Shown: positions 51,001-57,507, counted from the first letter of the stretch. The stretch: DNA of 64,000 nt from Xanthostigma xanthostigma (GCA_963575645.1 OY754468.1:8308001-8372000), one strand, 5' to 3'. Made by a program: numbers and translations. Notes: a model not told the origin generated them from the sequence alone.

Positions 51001-51030
51001 ATATCCGTATTGGTCATAGTTAGGCACCAT
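23688..51030 (-). CDS. CHS1: Chitin synthase 1 (CHS-A, kkv orthologue), complete
   Basis: Exons, 5' to 3': 51030-50978, 48273-48029, 47900-47607, 47030-46624, 45977-45176, 44059-43586, 43456-43256, 42520-42294, 42213-42046, 40551-40246 or 38197-37892, 37765-37515, 36573-36276, 34267-34091 or 32763-32587, 25942-25775, 25688-25442, 24037-23688. Sum 4668 nt, 1555 residues, the usual insect length. It polymerises UDP-GlcNAc into chitin at the plasma membrane of epidermis and trachea. Visible: a multi-pass N-terminus; CATMWHE; Asp723-Gly-Asp725; Glu827-Asp-Arg; Gln864-Arg-Arg-Arg-Trp868; a transmembrane bundle with WGTRE at 1047-1051; a coiled-coil stretch near 1120-1143; further C-terminal membrane segments; and a polar tail. 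The coiled coil, alternative 59-residue exons and tail identify CHS1 rather than midgut CHS2. All introns are GT-AG except intron 8 (GC-AG). Confidence 0.97.
24128..24477. mobile_element. hAT-like MITE in CHS1 intron 15, copy 1
   Basis: The ends are diverged ccggattaatcattaggc and ggttaatccgg. The interior (ctgacccatcaaaaaacctg, gatgctgcagcatctagtca) matches 26388-26871, which has an extra stretch near its left end. The ends are more decayed than in the sister copy. Confidence 0.65.
24860..25435. repeat. Tandem repeat unit pair ending in a Helitron-like terminus
   Basis: Two copies of about 135 bases (near 24865 and 25008) share cgcacagc/aaccca, accgctggacg, tttggcacac, gttattatgac and tccgctaa. 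The block ends at gcgggtaacggctag (about 25435), a Helitron-type 3' end, just inside intron 15 of CHS1. Confidence 0.6.
25442..25688 (-). CDS. CHS1: CHS1 exon 15
   Basis: Encodes 82 residues of the C-terminal domain after the last membrane segments: a charged helix, an Asp/Ser-rich stretch and a basic region with GTLDVAFKRRFFNMN, strongly conserved in insect CHS1. Donor ccag|gtatat. Acceptor tttatttcag. Confidence 0.96.
25775..25942 (-). CDS. CHS1: CHS1 exon 14
   Basis: Encodes 56 residues, with ITKEYLQLEPIGLVFVFFFA leading into a membrane segment and then HRFGTLSHILASTEL. It is in phase 0 at both ends and directly follows the alternative 59-codon exons. Acceptor taactgtag, donor aag|gtaata. 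Confidence 0.96.
26388..26871. mobile_element. hAT MITE in the large CHS1 intron, copy 2
   Basis: The ends are cagtgccggattaat and the complement of cagggccggattaa. It is related to 24128-24477 over most of its length. No clear 8-bp duplication is left. It contains the sub-terminal words ctgcctaggggcccc and gcctaggggccc in opposed positions. Confidence 0.7.
27185..27525. repeat. Inverted-repeat element in the large CHS1 intron
   Basis: The ends gtcgaggtaaggagtcgg and ccgacttctgacctcgac are inverted, each followed inward by tttgccaga or its complement. The interior also has the hairpin agtatcatttatg/cataaatgatact. No coding content. Confidence 0.55.
28103..28684 (+). mobile_element. PIF/Harbinger-like MITE with MADF remnant
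   Basis: The ends gctcatttacacgggtagag and the complement at 28665-28684 are inverted. Several internal gtagagta words suggest sub-terminal repeats. A short open frame at 28414-28518 resembles the start of a MADF domain, the second protein of Harbinger elements. Confidence 0.65.
28414..28518 (+). pseudogene. MADF-domain protein fragment
   Basis: 34 codons from ATG to TGA. The LVELYGKHECLWNLGSVNY stretch fits the start of MADF (helix with ELY, then acidic/Cys, LW, N, Y). It is cut off after the first helices. In intact Harbinger elements a MADF/Myb-like protein accompanies the transposase; here it is a relic. Confidence 0.55.
29325..29430 (+). repeat. Interspersed repeat, copy 2
   Basis: Related to 21880-22010 (tttttgacaacta, cacgtcatggctacatt, tggcacttagatg). 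Family unknown. Confidence 0.4.
29643..29889. mobile_element. hAT MITE inserted at a Helitron 5' end
   Basis: The ends are caggggcgggcaa and its near-complement tttgcccaggcctg. tctatac flanks both sides (left ends at 29641, right begins at about 29892). The right copy is also the first seven bases of the adjoining Helitron, so the target was that terminus. Confidence 0.7.
29892..30193 (+). mobile_element. Lep1-type Helitron in the large CHS1 intron
   Basis: Starts tctatactaatatataaagc, contains ggatagtccatttatcgagg and ccaataggaccg, ends cgggcgggaccgctagt. It is opposite in orientation to the copy at 7508 and antisense to CHS1. Confidence 0.75.
30591..31456. mobile_element. Large inverted-repeat element, arms about 370 bp
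   Basis: The left arm (about 30594-30985) and right arm (about 31097-31453) are inverted copies with over 90% match by eye, around a centre of about 110 bases. The termini read ttatacagg(g)tgagtcagac. There is no protein. Within CHS1 pre-mRNA it could fold into a very long hairpin. Confidence 0.85.
31448..31664 (+). mobile_element. Helitron 3' part (Lep1-type)
   Basis: Starts inside the element at tataatatcacgctatgacc and runs to ccgggtgggaccgctagt. Its 5' part is missing at the junction with the large inverted repeat. Confidence 0.65.
31913..32300 (+). repeat. Interspersed repeat, copy 2
   Basis: Second copy of the repeat at 17543-17990, with an internal deletion near 31988. It lies in the intron just 3' of the second 59-codon alternative exon. 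Confidence 0.6.
32587..32763 (-). CDS. CHS1: CHS1 alternative exon 13b (59 codons)
   Basis: Starts ARIAADLIELRNKS, then the membrane segment VFAFFMFNALFVLVVFLLQL, then WPLGIKTNITYIEE. Acceptor taattacag, donor gag|gtatta, phase 0. It is 177 nt, exactly the size of exon 13a. Insect CHS1 genes are known to choose one of two such exons; the isoforms differ by tissue (epidermis versus trachea in Drosophila and Manduca). The N-glycosylation site NIT is kept. Confidence 0.95.
34091..34267 (-). CDS. CHS1: CHS1 alternative exon 13a (59 codons)
   Basis: Starts ARIAKDLKDLRDQS, then VFAFFMLNALFVLVVFLLQL, WPFGVKTNITFDG. Acceptor ccactttttag, donor gag|gtaacg, phase 0, 177 nt. It is the 5' member of the pair. 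By position it corresponds to the variant called 'a' (8a/19a) in other insects; which tissue uses it cannot be read from the sequence. Confidence 0.95.
34459..34898. mobile_element. GC-rich TIR element in CHS1 intron 12
   Basis: The ends gcgggtcacactaggctg and its perfect complement are inverted. It is much richer in GC than its surroundings, with dense gccgc, gcagcgg and ccgctg words. The open frame across it has no recognised domain. Confidence 0.65.
36276..36573 (-). CDS. CHS1: CHS1 exon 12
   Basis: Encodes the hydrophilic linker: basic RRR, SRGDHHLS, an acidic Ser/Thr stretch (DTDSETVSTSP), then NPYWIEDPEIRKGEVDFLS and DKYLFPIDADPVEQ. All are conserved in insect CHS1. Acceptor ttgtttcag, donor cag|gttagt. 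It precedes the 59-codon pair. Confidence 0.95.
36765..37000. repeat. Palindromic MITE in CHS1 intron 11
   Basis: Outer arms share gatgaaggaaggttttggtt, and inner arms agcttgaggccctgaagatg, in inverted order around the centre at about 36904. One arm has an extra 50-base stretch containing two ggccaacgtttcg copies. The adjacent 37040-37340 holds an imperfect direct duplication of about 160 bases (ctgcgatgtt, gttattaggt). Confidence 0.8.
37515..37765 (-). CDS. CHS1: CHS1 exon 11 (coiled-coil region)
   Basis: Starts with a Glu/Lys-rich helix (ELEEEKKRAEDSKKKSK), then SLLGFLQ, a run of Asp, LSFAGLFKCMFCTH, and a heptad-like segment LMHIADSLDTLNKRLDAIER. A coiled coil here is typical of CHS1 and absent from CHS2. 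Phase 0 at its start, so it can follow either exon 10a or 10b. Confidence 0.95.
37892..38197 (-). CDS. CHS1: CHS1 alternative exon 10b (second copy of exon 10)
   Basis: 306 nt, 102 codons, open throughout, phase 0 at both ends. The acceptor is ggtggcag|TTATTC, with a ctaac branch-like word 20-30 bases upstream. The donor is acag|gtacgg. Aligned without gaps to exon 10a, about 52 of 102 residues match: MMAV, EDG, HPQE, PSMYLLL and TWGTREVQ are shared. The divergent parts are the membrane faces (GELIVTAFF against STTFIAACL) and the last residues SKVGKQ. By general recall it looks closer to midgut CHS2 in some places (APSSIFFF, IYYVTVPS). No other CHS2 exon is nearby. It is inferred to be a functional alternative to 10a. 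Confidence 0.88.
38832..39555. mobile_element. TIR element between exons 10a and 10b
   Basis: The ends are tattgggcgattatgaa and the near-complement of agtgttgggcataatcgat. The interior is filled with cgattat, tcgaatgatcattcga words and the 35-bp tandem repeat at 39321-39495. There is no transposase. Confidence 0.65.
39321..39495 (+). repeat. Five tandem copies of a 35-bp palindromic unit
   Basis: The unit begins attcataatcgataattcg and ends with atgatcattcgaatc. Five copies in a row differ by single bases. Each holds the palindrome attcgaatgatcattcgaat, so the RNA of either strand can form many alternative hairpins. It lies in the intron separating exons 10a and 10b. Confidence 0.85.
39700..40030. 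repeat. Diverged copy of the TTAA-flanked element
   Basis: It shares gacagttcgaat, tgcttcctgattggttcttgctca (as tgtttcctgattggttcttg), aatagccctggttctaattt and the end cctcgtgtgcagcgg with 1631-2057. The left end is not recognisable. Confidence 0.6.
40246..40551 (-). CDS. CHS1: CHS1 exon 10a (5-TMS bundle, WGTRE)
   Basis: 306 nt, 102 codons, phase 0 at both ends. It encodes three of the membrane segments that follow the catalytic domain: LLVAQILSTAYALVMMAV, SAIFLTALTSTTFIAACL, and VPGIIYLLSIPSMYLLLILY. Then comes VTWGTREVQTKKTKK, with the WGTRE signature needed for activity in the family. It matches canonical insect CHS1. Acceptor ttgtgcgccag, donor aagaag|gtttgt. This bundle is thought to shape the chitin-exporting channel. 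Confidence 0.95.
40638..41550. mobile_element. hAT-like TIR element in CHS1 intron 9
   Basis: The ends are cagatgcggatctggg and the near-complement of cagaggcggatct. It shares ggtttttcgg, ggcttaagcc-type and atgcagat(c/a)cgcc words with 58568-59033, a smaller relative. No protein is recognised inside. Confidence 0.55.
42046..42213 (-). CDS. CHS1: CHS1 exon 9
   Basis: 56 codons: membrane segment ILLMGGTILGPGTIFLMLVG, then AAFRIDNWTSF, a second membrane segment and CKSNIQ. Phase 0 end, cag|gtatgt, joining to Leu of exon 10a or 10b. Acceptor cttttttag. Confidence 0.96.
42294..42520 (-). CDS. CHS1: CHS1 exon 8 (EDR and QRRRW)
   Basis: Carries the acceptor-binding and catalytic signatures Glu827-Asp-Arg829 and Gln864-Arg-Arg-Arg-Trp868, followed by VPSTIANIMDLL. 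The acceptor is ttgtttcag. The 3' end is tac cag|gcaagt, a GC donor that fits the minor GC-AG class; no GT donor keeps the frame. Confidence 0.96.
43256..43456 (-). CDS. CHS1: CHS1 exon 7
   Basis: Catalytic-domain exon: PMVWYQMFEYAIGHWLQKA, EHMIGCVLCSPGCFSLFRG, and DNVMAKYTTRSDQARHYVQ. These are the substrate-loop and central helices of the GT2 fold. Acceptor tttatag, donor caag|gtatgc. Confidence 0.96.
43586..44059 (-). CDS. CHS1: CHS1 exon 6 (DGD motif)
   Basis: Encodes THIFFDDAFEISDHSDSD, KKYPTPYGGRLVWTLPGKTK, RHRKRWSQVMYMYYLLGHR and FLLTLDGDIDFQP. The DGD (about 723-725) binds the metal and UDP-GlcNAc. Acceptor attattttcag, donor tctg|gtatgt. Confidence 0.96.
44461..44709 (+). pseudogene. 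Lys/Glu-rich open fragment in CHS1 intron 5
   Basis: 82 codons are open on the plus strand between stops at 44458 and 44707, without a starting ATG near the left. The composition is strongly protein-like: EEEETEQLESRKLDKSTRKK, KEKKDLNVSEDGTSKK, and a Ser-rich end. This resembles the charged tail of a nuclear or nucleolar protein. It may be a piece of a retrocopied gene or a captured exon. No family is assigned. Confidence 0.35.
45176..45977 (-). CDS. CHS1: CHS1 exon 5
   Basis: Largest exon, 267 codons. Membrane segments (YVLIIQILAAYLCYIFGKFA, VPVSISLLIAACGL, WVWLLWLLSQTWITL) end domain A. Then follow HIWTPKCERLA, LLIDQSLGLNRRRDD, an acidic EIEKEKGEDYYETISVHTE stretch, and the start of the catalytic domain with CATMWHETKDEMMEF. 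Acceptor cttttcttccag, donor gaaa|gtaagt. Confidence 0.96.
46030..46510. mobile_element. TIR element in CHS1 intron 4
   Basis: The ends cacacacggtgcttgatttc with gagcttgctcgctt are matched at the right by aagcgagcgagctcaaaatc. They are imperfect inverted repeats. No protein. Confidence 0.5.
46624..47030 (-). CDS. CHS1: CHS1 exon 4
   Basis: N-terminal membrane domain: SNKESKRFIKVLIDLTAIAA, CGWWENYVSGHSPLPFMKSL and two further membrane segments up to GFGAHKIVVKE. Acceptor gttatttag, donor gag|gtaaat. Ends exactly at codon 333. Confidence 0.96.
47420..47541. mobile_element. 122-bp hAT MITE in CHS1 intron 3
   Basis: The ends cagtgccataactgg and complement of cagtgccgtaactag are inverted. The flanks tttaggct and tttaggaa agree in six of eight bases and are probably a decayed 8-bp duplication. 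Confidence 0.7.
47607..47900 (-). CDS. CHS1: CHS1 exon 3
   Basis: Encodes REKQFVVTLPDSERIAWMW, a membrane segment, PEVGAFIRSMRICFFKSW and DVVKGAMLTNCVCFVPGVLG. Acceptor cttctttttcag, donor ttag|gtataa. Confidence 0.96.
48029..48273 (-). CDS. CHS1: CHS1 exon 2
   Basis: Encodes QRTVQETKSWDVFRNPPRK, a conserved CHS1 entry region, then the first membrane segment (LISYLFTFVIVLGSGVIAKG) and MLFMTSQLNK. It needs two bases from the preceding exon, which exon 1 supplies as GG. Acceptor tctattgcag, donor ttcg|gtaaga. Confidence 0.95.
48548..48685 (-). mobile_element. SINE body fragment in CHS1 intron 1
   Basis: Reverse copy of the SINE body at 21585-21710 (ggtaatcgg, ccttgaataaggaacca, ccggtacaggaattaccg, cggcgagaggcagcaggaaa). 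The tRNA-like head is absent, so it is 5' truncated. Confidence 0.65.
49180..50770. repeat. Tandem repeat with higher-order structure in CHS1 intron 1
   Basis: Ten units of 152-169 bases; nine start points are marked by gcattaataa near 49313, 49477, 49634, 49800, 49956, 50123, 50275, 50440 and 50609. Units 1-3 are closer to units 5-7 than to their neighbours, giving a second period of about 643 bases. Each unit has cagtgata, gttaaatc(g/a)ctata, ctgttgat and caaccagc(g/t)acaat words. Confidence 0.85.
50978..51030 (-). CDS. CHS1: CHS1 exon 1 (start codon)
   Basis: ATG at 51030-51028 begins a 17-codon stretch, MVPNYDQYGYTPIYSFS, then GG|gtaagt. The two spare bases complete Gly with exon 2 and keep the WDVF frame. 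A TAG lies in frame 12 codons upstream. A competing ATG six codons further in would throw exon 2 out of frame. Other moths have two alternative N-terminal exons in CHS1 (2a/2b). Only one is recognised here; another may be shorter than can be seen or lie outside. Confidence 0.75.
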
Positions 51031-51314
51031 AGCACAGGTATCACTCCGATACCAAACACTAAACTAACTAACCGAACGCTTTTGGAAGCGTTAATTGCAA
51101 ACTGACGGACTATGGTGAAACTCGATTACTTAAAATGCACATAATGTGTAGGTACTGTCTGTATACATAAAATAATAGACACAATATAACGGCGATTTCT
51201 TTACATTTTTGCTTTATTAAGTGAGGATACGTTGTTACCTATTACCTGTAAAAGTGTAAGGATGTTACGAAATAAATATAATTATATGCAAATATGTCAG
51301 GCATGTATAACTCA

Positions 51315-51683
51315 CAATGCCGGATTTAGAGTCTGGAGGCCTCGGGGCCACAAAGGAGTGGAGGCCCCCTGGCCCCAAATTATTTTTCAAAAAAATGGAC
51401 AACTGTTTCCACTCTAGTTTTCCAATAAATAATTTATTGTGAAACCAAGTATAGATTCTTTTATTATTTAACAAACATATAAATATAATCGAAACTAGAA
51501 TTGTCTGAAATTAAATTTTAGCGTTAACGAACGGAACTTTCCGAGCTTTTTTCGCCGAAAAATATCAAAGGAAAAGTTGTTTACTAGTGTTTACTAGTCT
51601 AAATTTGATTTTTTTTTTCGAAGTCTATTGTGGGGGCCCCTCTTTTGTGCAGCCCCGGTTGCTCACCCCTAAATCCTGCCCTG
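51315..51683. mobile_element. hAT MITE upstream of CHS1
   Basis: The ends are caatgccggatttagag and the complement of cagggcaggattta. A perfect 8-bp duplication ataactca lies at 51307-51314 and 51684-51691. Reverse-orientation sister of 13205-13582 (shared ggaggcc, ccccctgg and cacaaaggagtgg words). Confidence 0.88.
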
Positions 51684-51699
51684 ATAACTCATCAATGCA

Positions 51700-53930
51700 G
51701 GATCTATTCTAATTATGCCCATATTCACCGAACACTATATTAAAGATAGAAGTTACTAATCTTGGAACGAATTTATTCGTTAGAATAAAATTTACTTTGA
51801 ATTCACCAATCAAAATAACAGCTAGAAAAAGTTAGTTAAAGAATAAATATAGACTGCACTATACTCGTTGCTCTTTTTGTTGAATATTTTGACGTTCACC
51901 CAAAAATCCGACCGATGGCGTTAGTGTAAACGTCAAAAAAAAGATTCACAAAATAATAATGTTTTATCCTTTCCTAACCCAATTGCACACAAAACTTCTA
52001 CTAACTTTAATGTTGTACAACTATACACTTCACAAAAGGTTAATAAATTCACAAGAGCAAACTGCAGATATAATACTCCACGTTTATAGGTTAGGTATTG
52101 TGGTCTATGTGGCGGCCATTATTATTTTCTCAGACGAATAAATATTTATACCCTCGAAATAAGACAGAATAGATTTATACCTGCAGTAAACACAATAAAT
52201 GTTTGGTGAATTGAATTATCGCTATTTATTCGAAGGAATAGTTACTTGAAGAACAAATGAACCGAATAAATGACTACTTACATTCGGTGAATATGGCCAT
52301 ATGGTAGTGTTCAGAAATATTACAAAAAAGGTTAAACATACCTATTGATTGTGTGTGAGTATGATAGGTAAATAGTAAATATAATTTTAATTAATATAAA
52401 AATCGCAAGTAAGCAAGGAATATTAAATTAACCATGGTTTGTATGCACTCAAATCAATTTTATTATAAAATATTAATTAAAATTATTTTATTAATATTAC
52501 GTATATTCGAAGCGTCAATAAAAACGAGATATGCAATCAATGCATGAAATAATTTCAATCTATTTTTACACAATATCAATATGGCATAACATAAATTAGT
52601 TAATAAATGAGAGTTTTTATTTATAATAAATTCTTCGGCTTGAGATTGAATTTTAGATTAAATCTTGTTTAAAAATCCTCCATTTCGTTTAGACTTCATT
52701 AATAGTTAGAAATAAAAATAAAAATCTTCTTCGCTTCTAAACAGGTTTTAATGTAATTAAAAATTGCTTCTTTTATCAAACGGTGGACATTTTTGCGGTG
52801 AATATAAACTTATAATTTATATCTTAAGATGGTATACAGGGATTGTAAACATATAACGAAGAATAACAAAAAAAAAGTTACAAAAAGATTTTATCAGTAT
52901 TTTTTTTAATAATGAATTAATTATAGTTACATATTTATATGTATATTTCAGTCACCTAAGGCTAAACAGATATCCCTTCTAGCGAAACAAATCTATAATA
53001 ATATTATAAAGAGATAAATAAAATTATACCCATTTGGTCGCTAATTTTATTTATTTGAAGAGTTCTATTTAGACGTTAATCTAAGATTAAGAGATAAAGT
53101 TTGCAAGTTTGAATGTAGGAGGTAATCTCCGAAACTATTAATCCGATTGCAAAAAATTTGTCACCAATATTCAGAATGGGCCTTCAGGATGGACATAGGC
53201 TATATACTATCAACCCGGGGGCCCTCTTAGACCAGGGGTCCGTGGCATTTTGCCTCTTCTGCCAACCTATTGTTACGCCACTAGTCAAAGCTGTAAGCCA
53301 ACACGTCACTATATAGATAAAGAGAAGTATGTCTATGTATGAAAAGAGATGTATATACCAGCTGTCATCTAGATCTCTACCGGCCGCTGCCTTTAACGCG
53401 AACGAAGCAGCTCATAGGGTATACTAGAAAATACCAAGAACTAAAATATCATCTACTGGAAATGCAAGCATATCCAAAACCGATTTAAAATGTTTAAAAG
53501 GCATTAAATTTAAATGCATACAACATTGAAGTCTGCTTCGGTCTGATTACAAAATAAATCAGTTGAAACTAAAATAAAATGAAATGAGAATTCGGTTTTT
53601 TAATTACAATAATTTTGCTAACACTACACATTAAAAACATTAAGTCAGGTCTTCTGAAACAAGTTTATGCGTAATTCATAGACCATTTTATTTAGACAAT
53701 TTATAATAGTCATAATTTGAAAATCAATACCTTAACAGTCAACTATACATAAACATCCAAACTTATATTTTGTTTCTTACATTTCTAAGGACCAGCGAAA
53801 ACAAAATTATGCTAATTTTCGTGTCGCGATTGTGCGTTTCAGTCGGTTGTAGATCGTTATAGTCTAAGATTCCGATTTGGCTCGATCTTCATCCATCGAG
53901 TTTTCTAATGAAATTTGAAGTTTGATAGTA
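51700..53930. other. AT-rich CHS1 upstream region, no gene seen
   Basis: Contains several short open frames without domain-like composition. A GC-rich island near 53215-53280 (cccgggggccc, ggggtccgtgg) looks like the decayed end of a DNA transposon. CHS1 promoter elements would be expected near 51050-51300 but none can be named with confidence. Confidence 0.4.
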
Positions 53931-53934
53931 TAAT

Positions 53935-54170
53935 CTATACTAATATATAAAGCTGAAGAGTTTATTTGTTTGGTTGAACGCGCTAATCTCTGGAACTACT
54001 GGTTCACATTGAAAAAAAAATTTTATTGGATAGCCCATTTATCGAGGAAGCCTATAGGCTACATAATATCACGCTACGATCAATAGGAGCCGAGCATCAA
54101 TGAAAAATGTTACAAAATGTATCTCAAAAATACCTTTTATTCAGGTAAAATGCCGTAACTACATGATATC
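53935..54170 (+). mobile_element. Lep1-type Helitron, 5' part
   Basis: Starts tctatactaatatataaagc; has ttgaacgcgctaatctctgg, cccatttatcgaggaagcc and tcacgctacgatcaataggag. The 3' end is lost near the tRNA-like insertion at 54194. Confidence 0.75.
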
Positions 54171-54193
54171 AATATTAGGTCGTACATTCACAA

Positions 54194-54266
54194 GCCCGGC
54201 TAGCTTAGTCGGTAGAGCTTGCGACTGTAAATATCCGGGTTGTGAATTCGAGTCCCACGTTGAGCG
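54194..54266 (+). mobile_element. tRNA-Lys-like SINE head (tRNA pseudogene)
   Basis: 73 bases with gcccggctagcttagtcgg at the 5' end, a T-arm gaattcgagtccc, and an acceptor complement gttgagc. These match the tRNA-Lys(CTT) frame. The anticodon loop reads ctgtaaa (GTA, not CTT) and its stem does not pair, so it is not a working tRNA. A (ta)n-T-run tail follows, typical of a SINE. Confidence 0.6.
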
Positions 54267-55178
54267 AATATATACCTCTATATATATTTTTTTTTTATTT
54301 TCCACATTGCTTTCTTCTAAAGCTTACATTTAAATTTATTTTAATTTTGTTTACGACTAATTAAAATTAAATAAATCTAATTAATAGCTCATTTGAAAGC
54401 TGTTATAACTATAGGTACCTAGATATAAAATAATTATCCTGCAGTGTTTTCAATTAAATATTTATTATATTTTATTTATTACGGTAATTATTGATTTAAA
54501 AGAAATTTATTACTTAAAAAAAGTATAAATACTTTTTTATTTTACTTTCGATTGGTAATTTTATCTGAAAACTCGATACGTACATTTCAGAAATATAAAA
54601 TTAACAACTTTAATTTTCATTATTATAGTAAAAAAATAAAATGGATTATTTCTTCTCTCCGTTTAACGACAACTTAAATAACGCCACACACAGTCCCTTG
54701 AGTGTCGCTACTCGCTATATAGAGTTAACACTGTACTTGAAAACTGTTAAATATCTGCCGCACAAGAAACTTTATTAATTGCTGGTCCGTTCAGGTCTGG
54801 CGGAATCATGCAGGTAGAGTGTGCGCGATCTTTCAGATCGAAACTGTTGTAAGTATAACTTTTATAATAATTTATGGACCATAAACTTAATAACAAACGC
54901 AGCTGCAGATATTTTGAAACCTGAATGCCAGTTCAGAATGCAAAAGAAATATAGTTGACATTTCAGCAACACATAGACATCCGGGTCAAGAATCTGTAAC
55001 CCAAGCGTCCTTCACACAGCCTTGGTTGTTTTTTTTACATATACTGCTATAATATAAAATATGCACATGGGCGGTGACGCCAGGTTTCTGAGGGGGTTTG
55101 ATAAAGACCAAGGTAAGGTATCTGCAACAGGCTGGAAACAAAAGGTTGTCGCTTTGACGTCATGACAACCATCTTGCT

Positions 55179-55569
55179 CAGAGCCGGATTAATGACTATA
55201 GAGGCTCTTGGGCACTTGAGCGTGTGACGCCCCTTGCAAGGATTTTTTTTAGGATATTTTCTTTGAATAGAAAATTTAAAATGACAAAGATTTAATTTGT
55301 TGTTTTATAATGAGTTTATCGACAAATAGTTACATACATTTTCGGCTCATCTTTTTTTTAAACGAATTCATCTATGATCTCTTCGAAATCGATCGTTTGA
55401 AGTAGATCATTTACTACCCGAGTCATGTGCGATTGCCTGCTTATGGTTTAAACACCCCGAGATAATTATGTGGGTTAATTTGTTTGTACTTAGAAAAGTA
55501 CGAGGCCCCCTTAGAAGCTCGAGGCCCCTGGCTCAGGCCCATCTAGGCCCATACGTTAGTCCGGCTCTG
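55179..55569. mobile_element. hAT MITE
   Basis: The ends are cagagccggattaatga and the complement of cagagccggactaac. The flanks atcttgct (55171-55178) and gtcttgct (55570-55577) agree at seven of eight bases. Confidence 0.8.
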
Positions 55570-55794
55570 GTCTTGCTGATGACTAATCACTGAGATTCTA
55601 AAAATGCTCTGAACAAATTTAAAGCTGTGATCGCAAATTACATTTTAGTACTGTTTTTATTAAGTATGATTAAGATTTAAGCTTCACAAAACTTGGCTTG
55701 TTGCTTGAAAATTTCAAACAACACATTTATTTGTCCCAAAAAGTATATAAAATAACGTGATATATGTCAATATTTTTTTCCTTATACCTTAATC

Positions 55795-55970
55795 GATCGA
55801 AAGTACGCTTATTTCTTTATAGCCGGTCGAAAGTACGTACTTCCGGCATCAATTTTAAGTCAGAAGGTGGGATTACTTTCCACCTTAAACTTGATGCCGT
55901 AAATTTGTACTTTCGACCGGCTATAAAGAAATAAGCGTACTGTCGACCGAAGTACAAAGAAATAGTATAT
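55795..55970. repeat. Palindromic repeat
   Basis: The arms share tcgaaagtacgcttatttct and ttatagccggtcgaaagtac in inverted form around a centre near 55868. Related to 2150-2440 and to a further copy at 56210-56360. Confidence 0.7.
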
Positions 55971-57103
55971 TACCTACACCACAAGTTCGCCTCGGGCATC
56001 ATTTTTCTTCATACCTCGGTTGTAAGTAAGCTTATTAAATACATTAAATAATTACTTATTAACTACATAAAAACACAATAAATTCCAAGCAAGCAGCTTT
56101 GAGGTTATACGTAATAACACGAATGACAGCTGTTCGCAACTATTAGCTAAAATGTAATAGGGTTGGAAACGACATCTAAACAACAGTTGATTGGTGATTT
56201 TTTCTTTACTGCCGCCCGAACGTACGTACTTCCCGCATCAGTGCGTGTAATCCCACCAGTGCGTAAATGATACACTTTCTGCCTTACAATTAATGCCGAA
56301 ATGTACTTTCGATCGAAGTATGAAGAAAAATAGTATACACCACACGGGCAGAAAGTTTGAGAGCCTTGAACTGCGCGTCTTGATGTCTATCAATGTTCCT
56401 GCCTTGTGTAGATTATTGCCTTGGTTTTGACTCATTCCATGAAGATCTCTGACCATCACGAGAGTCGCCCATAGATAGACGTTTGCATTAACAAAGAAGC
56501 GTTGGAAGTTCGCAGAAAATAAAATGACAGCCGCGAAACACTAATAAGCGTGATCCAAGATACCCATTGTTATGATTCAAGTACTACTTAAAACAACTCA
56601 TTATATTAATTTACCATAAAAGCAGATAACCTTAAGAATGGCAGAAGTACCCGCACAATTCGCGATTTTAGTAGATAGATAGATAAATTACTGTACTTTA
56701 TCAAAGATATTACAAGTGGTTGGTACATATTGCACTAAATTATATTTTACACGTTTTGTACGCACATATTATATTTGAGAACACATCGATTTCCCTATTT
56801 TATAAATTCACACGCAGAACAAAAAACAAAAAAGATACCAAGATGAGAGCTACTCGCAAAGGCGCGCGAAGCTGTTTCGCATTAAAATGCCTTTCATATA
56901 TTTTTTTTAAGTGCAACTTCTCGTGCGAGTTCGTGTCGTTTAGCGTTTTGCGTTAAATATTCAACGCTATACACGCTAACGGCAACGAAAAACAAATCGC
57001 ACAATATCATAATAAATTTTTTCCACGACCCTCTCTTAGTTTATATCGCGGCAGTAAAATGACCGATTTCGCACGAGTGCGTAAAGTAAAACAAAAGAAA
57101 TAC

Positions 57104-57507
57104 AAGTCAAAAATGTCTAATGAACATATACCCGGAACGCTATCCTAACTGAGCTAGTAGCATTTGAAATTTTAAATAAGTAAGCCCACTAATGCAGGTA
57201 TTAAGTTCGGCTGTTGGTTTTGTTATTATTAAAAAGACCAGATGGCTGTGAATCACCATTAGTATTTATTGGTGCTGATCCTGAGACTCTTCGCAGAACT
57301 ACCACTTCAATCCTAAGAAGAGCTAGACTATGTCTACAGCAACTGGGTGGACATTTTAAGCAACTAATTAAAAAAAGCGATTTCTTTTCAAATGGTTTTT
57401 AAATTAGAAGGGAATTCCTACTACTATTTATCTAAACTTTCAAATGCTTCTAGCTCAGTTAGGATAGCGTTCCGAGTATATTATGTTCATTAGACATTTT
57501 TGACTTG
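57104..57507. mobile_element. TIR element with tRNA-like inverted ends
   Basis: The arms (57104-57171 and 57438-57507) are inverted, about 68 bases: aaaatgtctaatgaacata and cgctatcctaactgagctag. The inner part of each arm reads as a tRNA D-arm (tagctcagttaggatagcg). The open frame inside (57214-57402) has no recognised domain. Confidence 0.65.

Noticed and set aside
50835-51059. 74-codon minus-strand frame over CHS1 exon 1
   Set aside because: It reads the wrong frame: only the ATG at 51030 joins exon 2 in the conserved frame through the gtaagt donor.
54194-54266. Functional tRNA gene
   Set aside because: The anticodon stem does not pair and the anticodon disagrees with the tRNA-Lys body; a SINE-like tail follows.
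57214-57402. 62-codon open frame
   Set aside because: Located between the inverted arms of a transposon; no recognisable domain, though it could be a transposon gene remnant.
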